A stretch of 64,000 bases of DNA, from positions 62,001 through 126,000 of the forward strand of contig NZ_MUHH01000028.1 in assembly GCF_002217475.1 (NCBI RefSeq), read 5' to 3'. Of this stretch, positions 36,144-44,347 are shown one piece after another. Under the pieces are notes generated by a model, which saw only the letters and a program-made list of their open reading frames with translations, searched no databases and was not told where the DNA came from. This stretch comes from Flavobacterium tructae. GTDB lineage: Bacteria; Bacteroidota; Bacteroidia; Flavobacteriales; Flavobacteriaceae. Made by a program: the position numbers and the translations under genes. Position 1 is the stretch's first letter; each line of letters opens with the position of its first letter.

Positions 36144-36731
36144 TCAATCATTTAATTTCAAAAAATTCTCTAATATTTTCTCCCCAACATCACCACTCTT
36201 TTCAGGGTGAAATTGCGTTCCATAAAAATTATCTTTTTGTAATGCCGATGCGTACTCTACATCATAGTTTGTTGTTGCGATCATATATTGGCAATTTGGT
36301 GCGTAGAAACTGTGTACCAGGTACATAAATTCATTTTCGGCAATGTCTTTGAACAGATCCGATTTTAGATTATAAATCTGATTCCACCCCATTTGTGGTA
36401 CTTTTACATTAGATGTAAATTTTATGACATCTACGTCAAAAATTCCCAAACCTCCCGTGTTCCCTTCTTCAGTTGCATTACACATTAATTGCATTCCGAG
36501 GCAAATTCCTAAAACAGGCTGCTTTAAGTTCGGAATCAAACGATCCAAACCGCTTTCTTTCAGTTTGGTCATTGCTGAACTTGCTTCTCCTACTCCCGGA
36601 AAAATTACTTTGTCGGCCTTTTGAATTTCATCAGGGTTATTGCTCAAAACCGCTTTAAAACCGAGTCTTTCTACTGCAAACATGATGCTTTGAATATTTC
36701 CTGCGCCGTAGTTTATGATTACTATTTTCAT
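36144..36731 (-). CDS. hisH: Imidazole glycerol phosphate synthase, glutaminase subunit
   Basis: A 195-residue class I glutamine amidotransferase. The nucleophile is Cys77 in GICLGMQLM, and the His-Glu pair is in TQFHPEKSG near the C-terminus. NYGAGNIQS and FPGVGEASSAM are HisH-specific. It supplies ammonia to HisF. Confidence 0.96.
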   Translation of the reverse strand: MKIVIINYGAGNIQSIMFAVERLGFKAVLSNNPDEIQKADKVIFPGVGEASSAMTKLKESGLDRLIPNLKQPVLGICLGMQLMCNATEEGNTGGLGIFDVDVIKFTSNVKVPQMGWNQIYNLKSDLFKDIAENEFMYLVHSFYAPNCQYMIATTNYDVEYASALQKDNFYGTQFHPEKSGDVGEKILENFLKLND

Positions 36732-36800
36732 TAATAAAAGCTTTATGCTTTAGGCCTTAAGCTTTAGGCTTATTACCTATTGCTTATAGCTTATAGCGTT
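36732..36800. repeat. GCTTTAGGC word palindrome between hisB and hisH
   Basis: AAGCTTTATGCTTTAGGCCTTAAGCTTTAGGC reads into GCTTATAGCTTATAGCG. The same GCTTTAGGC/AAGCTTTA words recur between hisG and hisD (40665-40755). Confidence 0.65.
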
Positions 36801-37937
36801 TTACAACATTCCCTTTGTTGAGGGTAAAATCATTTTCTCCGTATCTCTTTTCACTGCCACTTTTATCGCTTTTGCGAAAGCTTTAAAAATTGCCTCGATT
36901 TTGTGGTGCTCATTGGTTCCTTCAGCTTTGATGTTGATGTTTGCTTTTGCACCATCTGAAAATGATTTAAAGAAGTGAAAAAACATTTCTGTTGGCATTT
37001 TACCGACCATTTCGCGCTTGAATTCGGTTTCCCAAACCAGCCAGTTTCTTCCTCCAAAGTCGATTGCGACCTGTGCCAGACAATCGTCCATAGGCAAACA
37101 AAAGCCATAGCGTTCGATTCCCAGTTTATTTCCCAGTGCTTTGGCGAAAACTTCTCCCAAAGCAATTGCGGTGTCTTCAATGGTGTGGTGTTCATCCACT
37201 TCCAAATCACCTTTCACCAGTATTTCTAAATCCATTTGTCCGTGACGGGAAATTTGATCTAACATGTGGTCAAAAAATGCAATTCCGGTTTCAATTTTAC
37301 TTTTTCCCGTTCCATCCAGATTCAAATTAATAAAAATGTCTGTTTCATTCGTTTTACGAGTAATCGAGGCTGAACGTGCTTCTAGCTTTAAAAACTCATA
37401 GATCGTTTTCCAATTCATTGTCTGAAGCACAATCGTTTGGTCTAATTCTTCCCGTTTAGAAGAAATTTCATTGCTCCCGATTCCGTCATTATCATTGATA
37501 AAAATAGCCTTCGCTCCCAGATTTTTAGCTAATTCAACATCCGTCAAACGATCTCCTAAAACAAAAGAATTTTCTAAATCATATTCCGGGTTATCGATGT
37601 ATTGTGTAAGCATCCCGGTTCTTGGCTTTCTTGTTGGGGTATTATCTTCCGGAAAAGATCTGTCGATGAAGACAGCATCAAATTTAATTCCTTCATTCTC
37701 AAATGCTTTTAAGATAAAATTTTGCGTTGGCCAAAACGTTTCTTCCGGAAAACTATCTGTTCCCAGACCGTCCTGATTGGTAACCATTACCAATTCGTAA
37801 TCTAGTTCGTTGGCAATTTTAGCTAAGTATTGAAAAGCTTTTGGATAAAATTCTACTTTCTCCAAAGCATCTAGTTGGTAATTTTCAGGTTCTAAAACAA
37901 TCGTTCCGTCACGATCGATAAAAAGTACTTTTTTCAT
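36801..37937 (-). CDS. hisB: Bifunctional histidinol-phosphatase / imidazoleglycerol-phosphate dehydratase
   Basis: 378 residues. The N-terminal HAD phosphatase has FIDRDGTIV (nucleophile Asp8) and [16 protein letters not shown]. The C-terminal IGP dehydratase (from about residue 185) has [27 protein letters not shown] and [16 protein letters not shown] (manganese-binding HHxxE motifs). The fusion carries steps six and eight of the pathway in one protein, the arrangement found in enterobacteria and many Bacteroidota. Confidence 0.97.
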   Translation of the reverse strand: MKKVLFIDRDGTIVLEPENYQLDALEKVEFYPKAFQYLAKIANELDYELVMVTNQDGLGTDSFPEETFWPTQNFILKAFENEGIKFDAVFIDRSFPEDNTPTRKPRTGMLTQYIDNPEYDLENSFVLGDRLTDVELAKNLGAKAIFINDNDGIGSNEISSKREELDQTIVLQTMNWKTIYEFLKLEARSASITRKTNETDIFINLNLDGTGKSKIETGIAFFDHMLDQISRHGQMDLEILVKGDLEVDEHHTIEDTAIALGEVFAKALGNKLGIERYGFCLPMDDCLAQVAIDFGGRNWLVWETEFKREMVGKMPTEMFFHFFKSFSDGAKANINIKAEGTNEHHKIEAIFKAFAKAIKVAVKRDTEKMILPSTKGML

Positions 37938-37965
37938 AGTTTATATTTTTGTTTTGCCACAGATT

Positions 37966-38154
37966 ATATAGATTATAATGATTTTTTTATTCCTTGTGTT
38001 TAATTTTTCGCCACGAATTCACAAATTAAAACGAATTGAATTAGTGAAAATTCGAGAAATTTGTGGCAAAATAAAAATTCTTTTAATCTGTATAATCTGT
38101 GGCAAGAAAACTTTGCGTACTTCGCGTAATTCTTTGCGAGCTTTGCGGTTAAAT
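37966..38154. repeat. Nested GCCACAGATT / GCCACGAATT / CTTTGCG repeats between hisC and hisB
   Basis: Outer arms GCCACAGATTATATAGATTA (37966-37985) and TAATCTGTATAATCTGTGGC (38084-38103) differ at one base pair. Inside, GCCACGAATT (38010-38019) is mirrored by AATTTGTGGC (38058-38067) with further pairing. To the right, at 38111-38147, there are four degenerate tandem CTTTGCG words. The spacer has 218 bp and no gene. Confidence 0.8.
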
Positions 38155-38155
38155 T

Positions 38156-39202
38156 TTATTTCAATAATTTCAATTCTTTAATCAAAACAGCGTTTTCTTC
38201 CGGAATGCCAATCGTCAAACGAAGGCAGTTTTCGCATAAAGGCTGACTGGTTCTGTTTCGGATTACGATTCCTTTTTCAATTAACTGATCGTATCTTTTA
38301 TTGGCATCGTCTACTTTTACCAAAACAAAATTAGCTTCAGTTGGATATACTTTTTCTACAAAACTTACCTCAAGTAAAACTTTAACTAACTCTTCTCTTT
38401 GTTCGATAATTGAAGCTATTTCATTCTTTATTGTTTCGGGATTATTCAAACGATTTATAGCTCTCTGCTGGGTTAATTCGTTTACGTTATAAGGAGGTTT
38501 TATTTTGTTGAGAACCGAAATCACAGCTTCGGAAGCGTAACAAATTCCTAATCGGATTCCTGCTAGTCCGTAGGCTTTTGAAAGGGTTTGCGTGATGATC
38601 AAGTTTGGATATTCATCGATCTCCGTCAGCCAGCTTTCCTTTTTTGAAAAGTCTATATAAGCCTCGTCAATCACAACTAAACCCTTAAAATTCTGAAGTA
38701 GTTTTACAACGCTCTCATCTGAAAATGAATTTCCCGTAGGATTGTTTGGAGAGCATAAAAAGATAATTTTAGTAGAATCGTCAACAGTATCTAAGATTTG
38801 ATCTACTTGTGGCTGAAAATCAGTTGAAAGTAGAACTTCTCTGTTCTCGACTGCATTAATGTCAGCCAGAACGCTGTACATCCCGTATGTTGGCGGAAGC
38901 GAAATAATATTGTCTATTTTAGGTTCGCAGAAAGCTCTGAAGAGTAAATCGAGAACTTCATCACTTCCGTTTCCTAATAAAATCTGGCTTGTTTTTACCT
39001 TATTATTCTTTGCCAAAATGGCTTTAACCGAAAGTTGTTGCGGATCAGGGTAACGATTTACTCCAGTTTGAAACGGATTTTCATTCGCATCCAGAAAAAT
39101 CATCTCGGCAGTATCAAAGTCTTCAAACTCGTCACGAGCTGATGAGTACGGCTTCAAAGATTTTACATTCTCTCTTGTTATCGTGTTTATATCTAATTTC
39201 AT
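38156..39202 (-). CDS. hisC: Histidinol-phosphate aminotransferase
   Basis: A PLP-dependent fold-type I enzyme of 348 residues: LDANENPF at the substrate arm, GNGSDEVLDLLFRAF, SPNNPTGN, DEAYIDF and the PLP lysine in TLSKAYGLAGIRLG. An in-frame ATG at 39256 would add 18 residues ending in eight lysines, encoded by the A-rich tract in front of the gene. That is not seen in HisC, so 39202 (MKLDINTITREN) is the start. The A tract itself probably serves as the ribosome-binding enhancer. Confidence 0.96.
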   Translation of the reverse strand: MKLDINTITRENVKSLKPYSSARDEFEDFDTAEMIFLDANENPFQTGVNRYPDPQQLSVKAILAKNNKVKTSQILLGNGSDEVLDLLFRAFCEPKIDNIISLPPTYGMYSVLADINAVENREVLLSTDFQPQVDQILDTVDDSTKIIFLCSPNNPTGNSFSDESVVKLLQNFKGLVVIDEAYIDFSKKESWLTEIDEYPNLIITQTLSKAYGLAGIRLGICYASEAVISVLNKIKPPYNVNELTQQRAINRLNNPETIKNEIASIIEQREELVKVLLEVSFVEKVYPTEANFVLVKVDDANKRYDQLIEKGIVIRNRTSQPLCENCLRLTIGIPEENAVLIKELKLLK

Positions 39203-39256
39203 TTTTTTTTTTTTCTTTTTTTTCTTTAGAGAATAGAGTATAGAGCCAAGAGTCAA

Positions 39257-39365
39257 GATAGTAGACTTTTTGTCTGGTCAGTAGCTACCGTATCCTTTAC
39301 TTGTATGTTCTATAGTCTTTGCTCTATATTCTTGCTTCTATATTCTTGCCTCTTGCCTCTTGCCT
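39257..39365. repeat. TTCTTGCCTCTATATTC word repeat between hisD and hisC
   Basis: GAATAGAGTATAGAGCCAAGAG on the left; on the right ATATTCTTGCTTCTATATTCTTGCC followed by TCTTGCCTCTTGCCTCTATACTC in tandem. The right-hand words are roughly the complement of the left arm. Confidence 0.6.
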
Positions 39366-40658
39366 CTATACTCTTTCCTTCAAACTCTTTAATCGTAATG
39401 TAACTGCATTCTTGTGAGCTTGTAATCCTTCAGCTTCAGCCATAATTTCAATGGCGCTGCCAATTTTCTGAATTCCTTCCTTAGATATTTTCTGAAAGGT
39501 CATTGATTTTACAAAACTGTCCAGATTTACGCCGCTATAATTTTTGGCATAGCCGTTTGTTGGTAAAGTATGATTGGTTCCTGACGCATAGTCTCCCGCA
39601 CTTTCAGGGGTGTAATTGCCTATAAACACAGAACCTGCGTTGATAATACCATTACAGTAGAAATCATCGTATTGAGAGCAAATGATAAAATGTTCCGGTC
39701 CGTACTCATTAATTAAATCTAAAGCGATTTGATCGTTTTCTACATAAATTAGCTTTGAATTTTCAATGGCTTTTTTAGCGATGGTTTTTCGGGGAAGTTC
39801 TTCAATTTGAACCTGGATCTCTTTTTCAACTGCTTCAATTAATCTTTTAGAAGTCGAAACCAGAATCACCTGACTGTCTGTTCCGTGTTCTGCCTGAGAC
39901 AGTAAATCGGAGGCAACAAACGCTGGTACAGCAGTGTCATCAGCTACGACCAGTAATTCTGAAGGTCCGGCTGGCATATCGATGGCTACTCCAAATTGAG
40001 TTGCCAACTGTTTTGCTACAGTTACAAATTGATTTCCTGGCCCGAAAATTTTATACACTTTAGGGATTGAGTTTGTTCCAAATGTCATTCCGGCAATGGC
40101 CTGAATTCCTCCCACTTTTAAGATTTTGGTTACACCACATAAAGTAGCGGCATATAGAATGGCAGGGTTTATTTTCCCGGATTTATCAGGCGGAGAACAC
40201 ATTACTATTTCTTTACAACCAGCAATTCCGGCAGGAACGGCCAACATTAGAACAGTTGAAAACAAAGGTGCTGTTCCTCCCGGAATGTATAGACCAATTT
40301 TTTGAATAGGTCTTTTTTCCTGCCAGCAGTTGACTCCCTCAGCCGTTTCAATTGAGATCTTATCGGTTTTTTGAGCACTGTGAAATTTATATATGTTTTC
40401 TTTTGCTAACTGAATAGCCGCTTTTAGTTCTTCTGAAATGCTACAATTGGCTTCCTGGATTTCCTCAGATGAAACTTCATAGTTTTCCAGAGTAATTCCG
40501 TCAAAAATAGAAGTGTATTTAGCCACAGCTTCATCCCCTTTTTTCTGTACTTCTTTAAAAATTTCCTTTACTGTGACTTCGATATCATCGATCGTTTTAG
40601 TTGGTCGTTTTAGAATTTCTGACCAGGTATCTGGTTTCGGATTGTTTATTTTATTCAT
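39366..40658 (-). CDS. hisD: Histidinol dehydrogenase
   Basis: 430 residues. PIQKIGLYIPGGTAPLFSTVLMLAVPA, GPGNQFVTVAKQLA and AGPSELLVVADD lead into SQAEHGTDSQ, with the zinc and catalytic residues; EHFIICSQYD contains the general-base Glu-His pair. The C-terminal AGDYASGTNHTLPTNGYAKNY is family-specific. It oxidises histidinol to histidine with two NAD+. Confidence 0.97.
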   Translation of the reverse strand: MNKINNPKPDTWSEILKRPTKTIDDIEVTVKEIFKEVQKKGDEAVAKYTSIFDGITLENYEVSSEEIQEANCSISEELKAAIQLAKENIYKFHSAQKTDKISIETAEGVNCWQEKRPIQKIGLYIPGGTAPLFSTVLMLAVPAGIAGCKEIVMCSPPDKSGKINPAILYAATLCGVTKILKVGGIQAIAGMTFGTNSIPKVYKIFGPGNQFVTVAKQLATQFGVAIDMPAGPSELLVVADDTAVPAFVASDLLSQAEHGTDSQVILVSTSKRLIEAVEKEIQVQIEELPRKTIAKKAIENSKLIYVENDQIALDLINEYGPEHFIICSQYDDFYCNGIINAGSVFIGNYTPESAGDYASGTNHTLPTNGYAKNYSGVNLDSFVKSMTFQKISKEGIQKIGSAIEIMAEAEGLQAHKNAVTLRLKSLKERV

Positions 40659-40664
40659 TTTTTT

Positions 40665-40755
40665 TTTGCTTTATGCTTTAAGCTTTAGGCTATAAGCAGT
40701 TTCTTTTTTTTTAATTTTTCAAAGCATTTAGCTTACAGCCTATTGCTTAAAGCGT
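40665..40755. repeat. GCTTTAGGC word palindrome between hisG and hisD
   Basis: GCTTTATGCTTTAAGCTTTAGGCTATAAGC on the left and AAAGCATTTAGCTTACAGCC then TATTGCTTAAAGC on the right. It shares its words with the hisB-hisH spacer. Confidence 0.65.
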
Positions 40756-40765
40756 GCGAAGCACA

Positions 40766-41623
40766 CTACAGAACCATTTTCTCAATTGGACACACTAAGA
40801 TTCCTTCTGCTCCTTCCTCTTTTAATTGGTCAATTACATCCCAAAAGGTGTCTTTGTCAATTACCGAGTGAACGCTGCTCCATCCTTCCTGTGCAAGTGG
40901 CAAAACGGTAAGGCTTCGAAGCACCGGCAGAATTTTTCCAATTGCTTCGATTTTATCGTTAGGCACGTTCATTAGGATGTATTTGGAGTTTCTCGCTCTT
41001 AAAACAGACTGAATTCTAAATTTTAAAGTATCAATGTGTTTTTGAATTTCGGGAGATACTTTTGGCGAAACTGCCAGAACAGCTTCACTTTTAAGAATTA
41101 CTTCAACCTCTTTTAAATTGTTTTTGAATAAGGTGCTTCCGCTGGAAACAATATCTACAATGGCATCTGCAAGTCCGATGTTAGGAGCAATTTCTACAGA
41201 ACCTGAAATTTGGTGAATATCGACGGTTAATCCAAAAGAATTAAAATACTCGTTCACAGTATTGGGATATGATGTTGCAACACGCAAACCTGATAAATCC
41301 TGTATCGAATTGTATTCAAAGGTTTTAGGGACTGCAACAGAAACTTTACACTTAGAAAAACCCAGTTTTTGAATTACTTCAATTTGTCGACCTTTCTCCA
41401 CAAGTAAATTATCGCCAACGATAGCAAGATCAACCACTCCATCAATTAAATACTGCGGAATGTCTGAGTTTCGAAGGTATAAAACTTCTAAAGGAAAGTT
41501 GGAAGCTTCGGCTTTAAGCTGATCGTTTCCGTTGTTGATTGAAATACCACAATCTTTAAGAATTTGAATGCTGTCTTCGTTTAATCGACCTGATTTTTGA
41601 ATTGCAATTTTTAATGTACTCAT
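40766..41623 (-). CDS. hisG: ATP phosphoribosyltransferase, long form
   Basis: 285 residues, the HisG_L type with a C-terminal ACT-like regulatory domain (about 205-285, LNVP...), so HisZ is not required. SGRLNEDSIQILKDCGI and DLAIVGDNLLVEKG are substrate contacts, and SGSTLFKNNL is the PRPP-binding region. It is the first and feedback-controlled step of histidine synthesis. It is the first gene of hisGDCBHAF-IE and lies directly behind the His attenuator. Confidence 0.97.
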   Translation of the reverse strand: MSTLKIAIQKSGRLNEDSIQILKDCGISINNGNDQLKAEASNFPLEVLYLRNSDIPQYLIDGVVDLAIVGDNLLVEKGRQIEVIQKLGFSKCKVSVAVPKTFEYNSIQDLSGLRVATSYPNTVNEYFNSFGLTVDIHQISGSVEIAPNIGLADAIVDIVSSGSTLFKNNLKEVEVILKSEAVLAVSPKVSPEIQKHIDTLKFRIQSVLRARNSKYILMNVPNDKIEAIGKILPVLRSLTVLPLAQEGWSSVHSVIDKDTFWDVIDQLKEEGAEGILVCPIEKMVL

Positions 41624-41671
41624 TTTTTTAGTTTTTTAGAATTAAATAGTCTGAGTACAAAGAAGTGGTAT

Positions 41672-41705
41672 AAAAAAACCCGTTTGATGTACTCAAACGG
41701 GTTTT
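41672..41705 (-). terminator. his attenuator terminator
   Basis: On the minus strand AAAACCCGTTTGA (41705-41693) pairs with TCAAACGGGTTTT (41687-41675), a 13-bp perfect stem with a 5-nt loop, then more T. It lies 28 bp past the leader stop and 49 bp before hisG. Confidence 0.92.
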
Positions 41706-41732
41706 AAAATATGATGATTTACACGCATACCA

Positions 41733-41792
41733 TTAACACATCGCCTGAGAGCAATAATGAAAATGATGATGATGTAATTGATTAGAAATCAT
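41733..41792 (-). CDS. his operon leader peptide (attenuator), 19 aa
   Basis: A 19-codon frame MISNQLHHHHFHYCSQAMC ending TAA. Five of six consecutive residues (7-12) are His, all CAT codons, the hallmark of a histidine attenuator. A promoter element TATATTTG lies 36 bp upstream (41828-41835), and a 13-bp terminator follows. Stalling at the His codons, when charged tRNA-His is low, would prevent terminator formation and let RNA polymerase reach hisG. The mechanism is established for his operons elsewhere; its use here is inferred from the layout. Confidence 0.92.
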   Translation of the reverse strand: MISNQLHHHHFHYCSQAMC

Positions 41793-41827
41793 GTCTTGTT
41801 TTATTTTTTAATTCTTTGATTCGGTTG

Positions 41828-41835
41828 CAAATATA
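41828..41835 (-). promoter_or_regulatory. Promoter -7 element of the his operon
   Basis: The minus strand reads TATATTTG, an exact TAnnTTTG match, in front of the His leader. Confidence 0.6.
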
Positions 41836-41932
41836 GTAGTTATTTTCATAAAAAAGCATTTTTTATTTTAACTTAATGGTATTTTATTGTTAAAAAATCT
41901 TTCAAGGCTTAATTTTACAGGCCTTTTAGAAG

Positions 41933-43333
41933 CTATAAAAGGGCTTTTTTATTTTGATCAAAGTATAGAATGACAGTGGTACCTATCCCTATTTCACTTT
42001 CCATTTTAAACTTGATATGAAGTAGTTCAGTTACCCTTTTTACGATGGAAAGCCCTAATCCGGTTCCTTTAATTTCCGGATGTTCCGTAGAATTGGATCT
42101 AAAGAACGGACTAAAAATAGCGTCTAAATCTTGCTTTGCAATACCAATACCGTTATCTGAAATCCTACAGATTGTCTTTTCATTCTCTTCGGAGAGCAGA
42201 ACAGTTACCTCTCCTCCATTGTGTGAATATTTAATAGCATTCGAAATTATATTTCTAAGTATGGTAATGACTAAAAAGTTATCCGACTCAATATAATAAT
42301 CCTGACGAGTATCAAATTTAATTTTGATCTGCTGATTGTTAATTCTTTCGGAGTTTAATCTGAAAACGTCTAAAATTACCCCATTTAGATAAACAGATTC
42401 GGTATTGATATTTTTCTTCTGATTTTCAAAACGAGCCATCAACAGCAGTTGATCTACAAGCATATTCAGATGGTCGACTTCTTTTATGCAATAGTTTATT
42501 TTATCTTCGTATTCTTTGTTATCACGAGGTTTACGGATTAGTACTTCGAGTGTCCCTTTAATAACAGTAAGAGGTGTTCTTAGTTCATGAGAAGCATCAG
42601 AGGTAAACTCTTTTTCGCGTTCAATTGCATGTTCAATTCGGTTTAAAAGATTGTTTATCGTTTTCGAAAGCGTGTACAATTCATCCTTAGTTCTCGGTAA
42701 TGCAATACGTGTCTTTAAATTGTCTTTGGTGATAATTTTTGAGGTATTAATGATTTCATTGATGGGTTTTATGCTTCGTCCCGCAAAGAATCTGGCGATG
42801 AAAAATAACAGGATCAGAATGCCTAAAAAAGAAAGTGACATGATATCAAACAGGTTGTTCAATACCATTTTAGAATCGGCCAGGGACATGGCAACGATTA
42901 CATATCCAATTTTCTTCTCCTTAAGATGAAGCGGAACCTGAATTTGTCGGATCGCATGGTCTCCCATTTTGGTGTCAAAGAGTTCAAAATCTTCAACAGA
43001 ATCATTAAATTTAAGGATTTGGGTTTTTAGATTCGGTGCTTTTTCAATGATTTTTTTATTCAGATCGAGGAACTCTACAAAAACGGGATTGACATCTACC
43101 GTGTTGTGTTCTCTTTCGTTCCATTCTTCTTCATCAATTAAAATTACTTTTCCCTTTACCTCTTTGATTTCCTGGAGGTGATTTTGAATTTCAACTTTTA
43201 TTTTTTCATCGATATGACTGTAAACCGTGTGTTTTACAATAGAATAAATGACGGAGAAAACGGCTAAAATTAATAATCCCGTTGTAATGATGTAATTTAA
43301 AGCAATTCTGTTTTTAAAAGAAAGTTGTGTCAT
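41933..43333 (-). CDS. Sensor histidine kinase
   Basis: 466 residues: membrane helices at about 11-32 and 158-180 enclosing a periplasmic sensor region of about 125 residues, HAMP (about 181-235), a dimerisation/phosphoacceptor domain with SDASHELRTPLTVIKG (His near residue 249), and the ATPase domain with the N box (ILRNIISNAIKYS), ISDNGIGIA and GTGLGLSIVKR. The topology is that of CusS/ArlS-type kinases. The signal is unknown and no metal site is evident in the sensor. ATG directly follows the TAA of the response regulator with no spacer. Confidence 0.93.
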   Translation of the reverse strand: MTQLSFKNRIALNYIITTGLLILAVFSVIYSIVKHTVYSHIDEKIKVEIQNHLQEIKEVKGKVILIDEEEWNEREHNTVDVNPVFVEFLDLNKKIIEKAPNLKTQILKFNDSVEDFELFDTKMGDHAIRQIQVPLHLKEKKIGYVIVAMSLADSKMVLNNLFDIMSLSFLGILILLFFIARFFAGRSIKPINEIINTSKIITKDNLKTRIALPRTKDELYTLSKTINNLLNRIEHAIEREKEFTSDASHELRTPLTVIKGTLEVLIRKPRDNKEYEDKINYCIKEVDHLNMLVDQLLLMARFENQKKNINTESVYLNGVILDVFRLNSERINNQQIKIKFDTRQDYYIESDNFLVITILRNIISNAIKYSHNGGEVTVLLSEENEKTICRISDNGIGIAKQDLDAIFSPFFRSNSTEHPEIKGTGLGLSIVKRVTELLHIKFKMESEIGIGTTVILYFDQNKKALL

Positions 43334-43999
43334 TTATAAATCGTTAGCGATATAACCGATACCGCGTATAGTTTTAATATAATCTTCTTCAATTTTTAAA
43401 TTGAGCTTTTTTCGGATGGCATTCATAAAAACATCGATTACACCAGTATCGTATTCGAAGTTTATTTCCCAAACATCTTTTAATATTTGATTTCGTGTGC
43501 AGACTTTTCCTTTATTCTGAATAAGATATTTTAAGAGTTCAAATTCTCTCTGGGTCAGCGCAACTTCCTCATTGTTTTTTAGAACGATATGTTTTAACAA
43601 ATCTATTTTAATAGTGCCCAAAGTCAAATCTTCTGAACCTTTTTGATTTCTAAAGTGTATTTTGATGCGTTCCACCAATTCCTCAAAGCTAAAAGGTTTT
43701 TTGATGTAGTCATTTGCTCCTGCTTTCAGGCCTTCTATCGTTTCCTGTACAGTATCTTTAGCGGTCAAAAAAATAATTGGGGTTTTCTGATCCTTAACTC
43801 TAATGGCTCTGCACAAATCTAATCCGTTAATTTTAGGAAGCATCCAGTCTAATAAAATCAAATCAAAGTGTTGGCTGTGAATCAGCTCAAAAGCTTTAGA
43901 GCCATCATTGGCTGTCGTAATTTGGTATCCTTCTTCCTGCAGACCTTGTTGCAAAAACTGAACAATACCTAACTCATCTTCAACGATTAGAATGTGCAT
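43334..43999 (-). CDS. OmpR/PhoB-family response regulator
   Basis: 221 residues. The receiver domain has the acidic pair in VEDE, phosphoacceptor Asp51 in LILLDWMLPKING and the conserved Lys in YIKKPFSFEELVERI. The C-terminal winged helix contains LTQREFELLKYLIQNKGKVCTRNQILKDVWEINFEYDTGVIDVFMNAIRKKL. It is translationally coupled to the kinase. Targets are unknown; the divergent LTA-synthase-like gene 348 bp away is a candidate. Confidence 0.94.
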   Translation of the reverse strand: MHILIVEDELGIVQFLQQGLQEEGYQITTANDGSKAFELIHSQHFDLILLDWMLPKINGLDLCRAIRVKDQKTPIIFLTAKDTVQETIEGLKAGANDYIKKPFSFEELVERIKIHFRNQKGSEDLTLGTIKIDLLKHIVLKNNEEVALTQREFELLKYLIQNKGKVCTRNQILKDVWEINFEYDTGVIDVFMNAIRKKLNLKIEEDYIKTIRGIGYIANDL

Positions 44000-44347
44000 T
44001 TTAATAGTGTAATTTTAGTTGAACTGTAATTATTTACCTTCAAAGATAAGACTTTTGAGGTCAGAAAGGACTTAATACCATTAGAATAGCTGAAAATTAA
44101 CCTGCTTAAGTAAACCTTAAGTTAACACTAAGTAAGGCAAAAGCATAACTTTATTCTGAATTAATTTAATGGGATTATTTTTGTTTGAAAAAGAAGTCAA
44201 AATCGGTAATATTTTCCTATTTGACTATAAAAGAGACTACTCGCTGTTTATCCTTAAAAAAAGTATGTTATTTTTACTAATTTTACAATCTTAAGCAAAT
44301 GAATAACTCTTTTAAATTAATAATTATCTGAACTTAAAAAGCTATTA
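44000..44347. other. Divergent intergenic region between the two-component system and LTA-synthase-like gene
   Basis: There is no gene in these 348 bp. It contains the minus-strand -7 element at 44041-44048. AACCTTAAGTTAACACTAAGTAAGG near 44110-44136 is a weak inverted/direct TTAAGT arrangement that might bind the response regulator. No clear plus-strand promoter match is seen. Confidence 0.5.
44041..44048 (-). promoter_or_regulatory. Putative promoter -7 element of the two-component operon
   Basis: The minus strand reads TATCTTTG, a TAnnTTTG match, 42 bp before the response-regulator ATG. Confidence 0.5.

Noticed and set aside
36070..38154. A CRISPR array in the his spacers
   Set aside because: Repeats are short words in palindromic arms, without regular unique spacers or cas genes.
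39203..39256. N-terminal extension of HisC with eight lysines
   Set aside because: It is the translation of an A-rich untranslated tract; HisC proteins start near the LDINTIT region.
41933..43999. Copper- or silver-specific CusRS pair
   Set aside because: The fold and gene order fit, but there are no metal-binding residues in the sensor and no efflux genes nearby.
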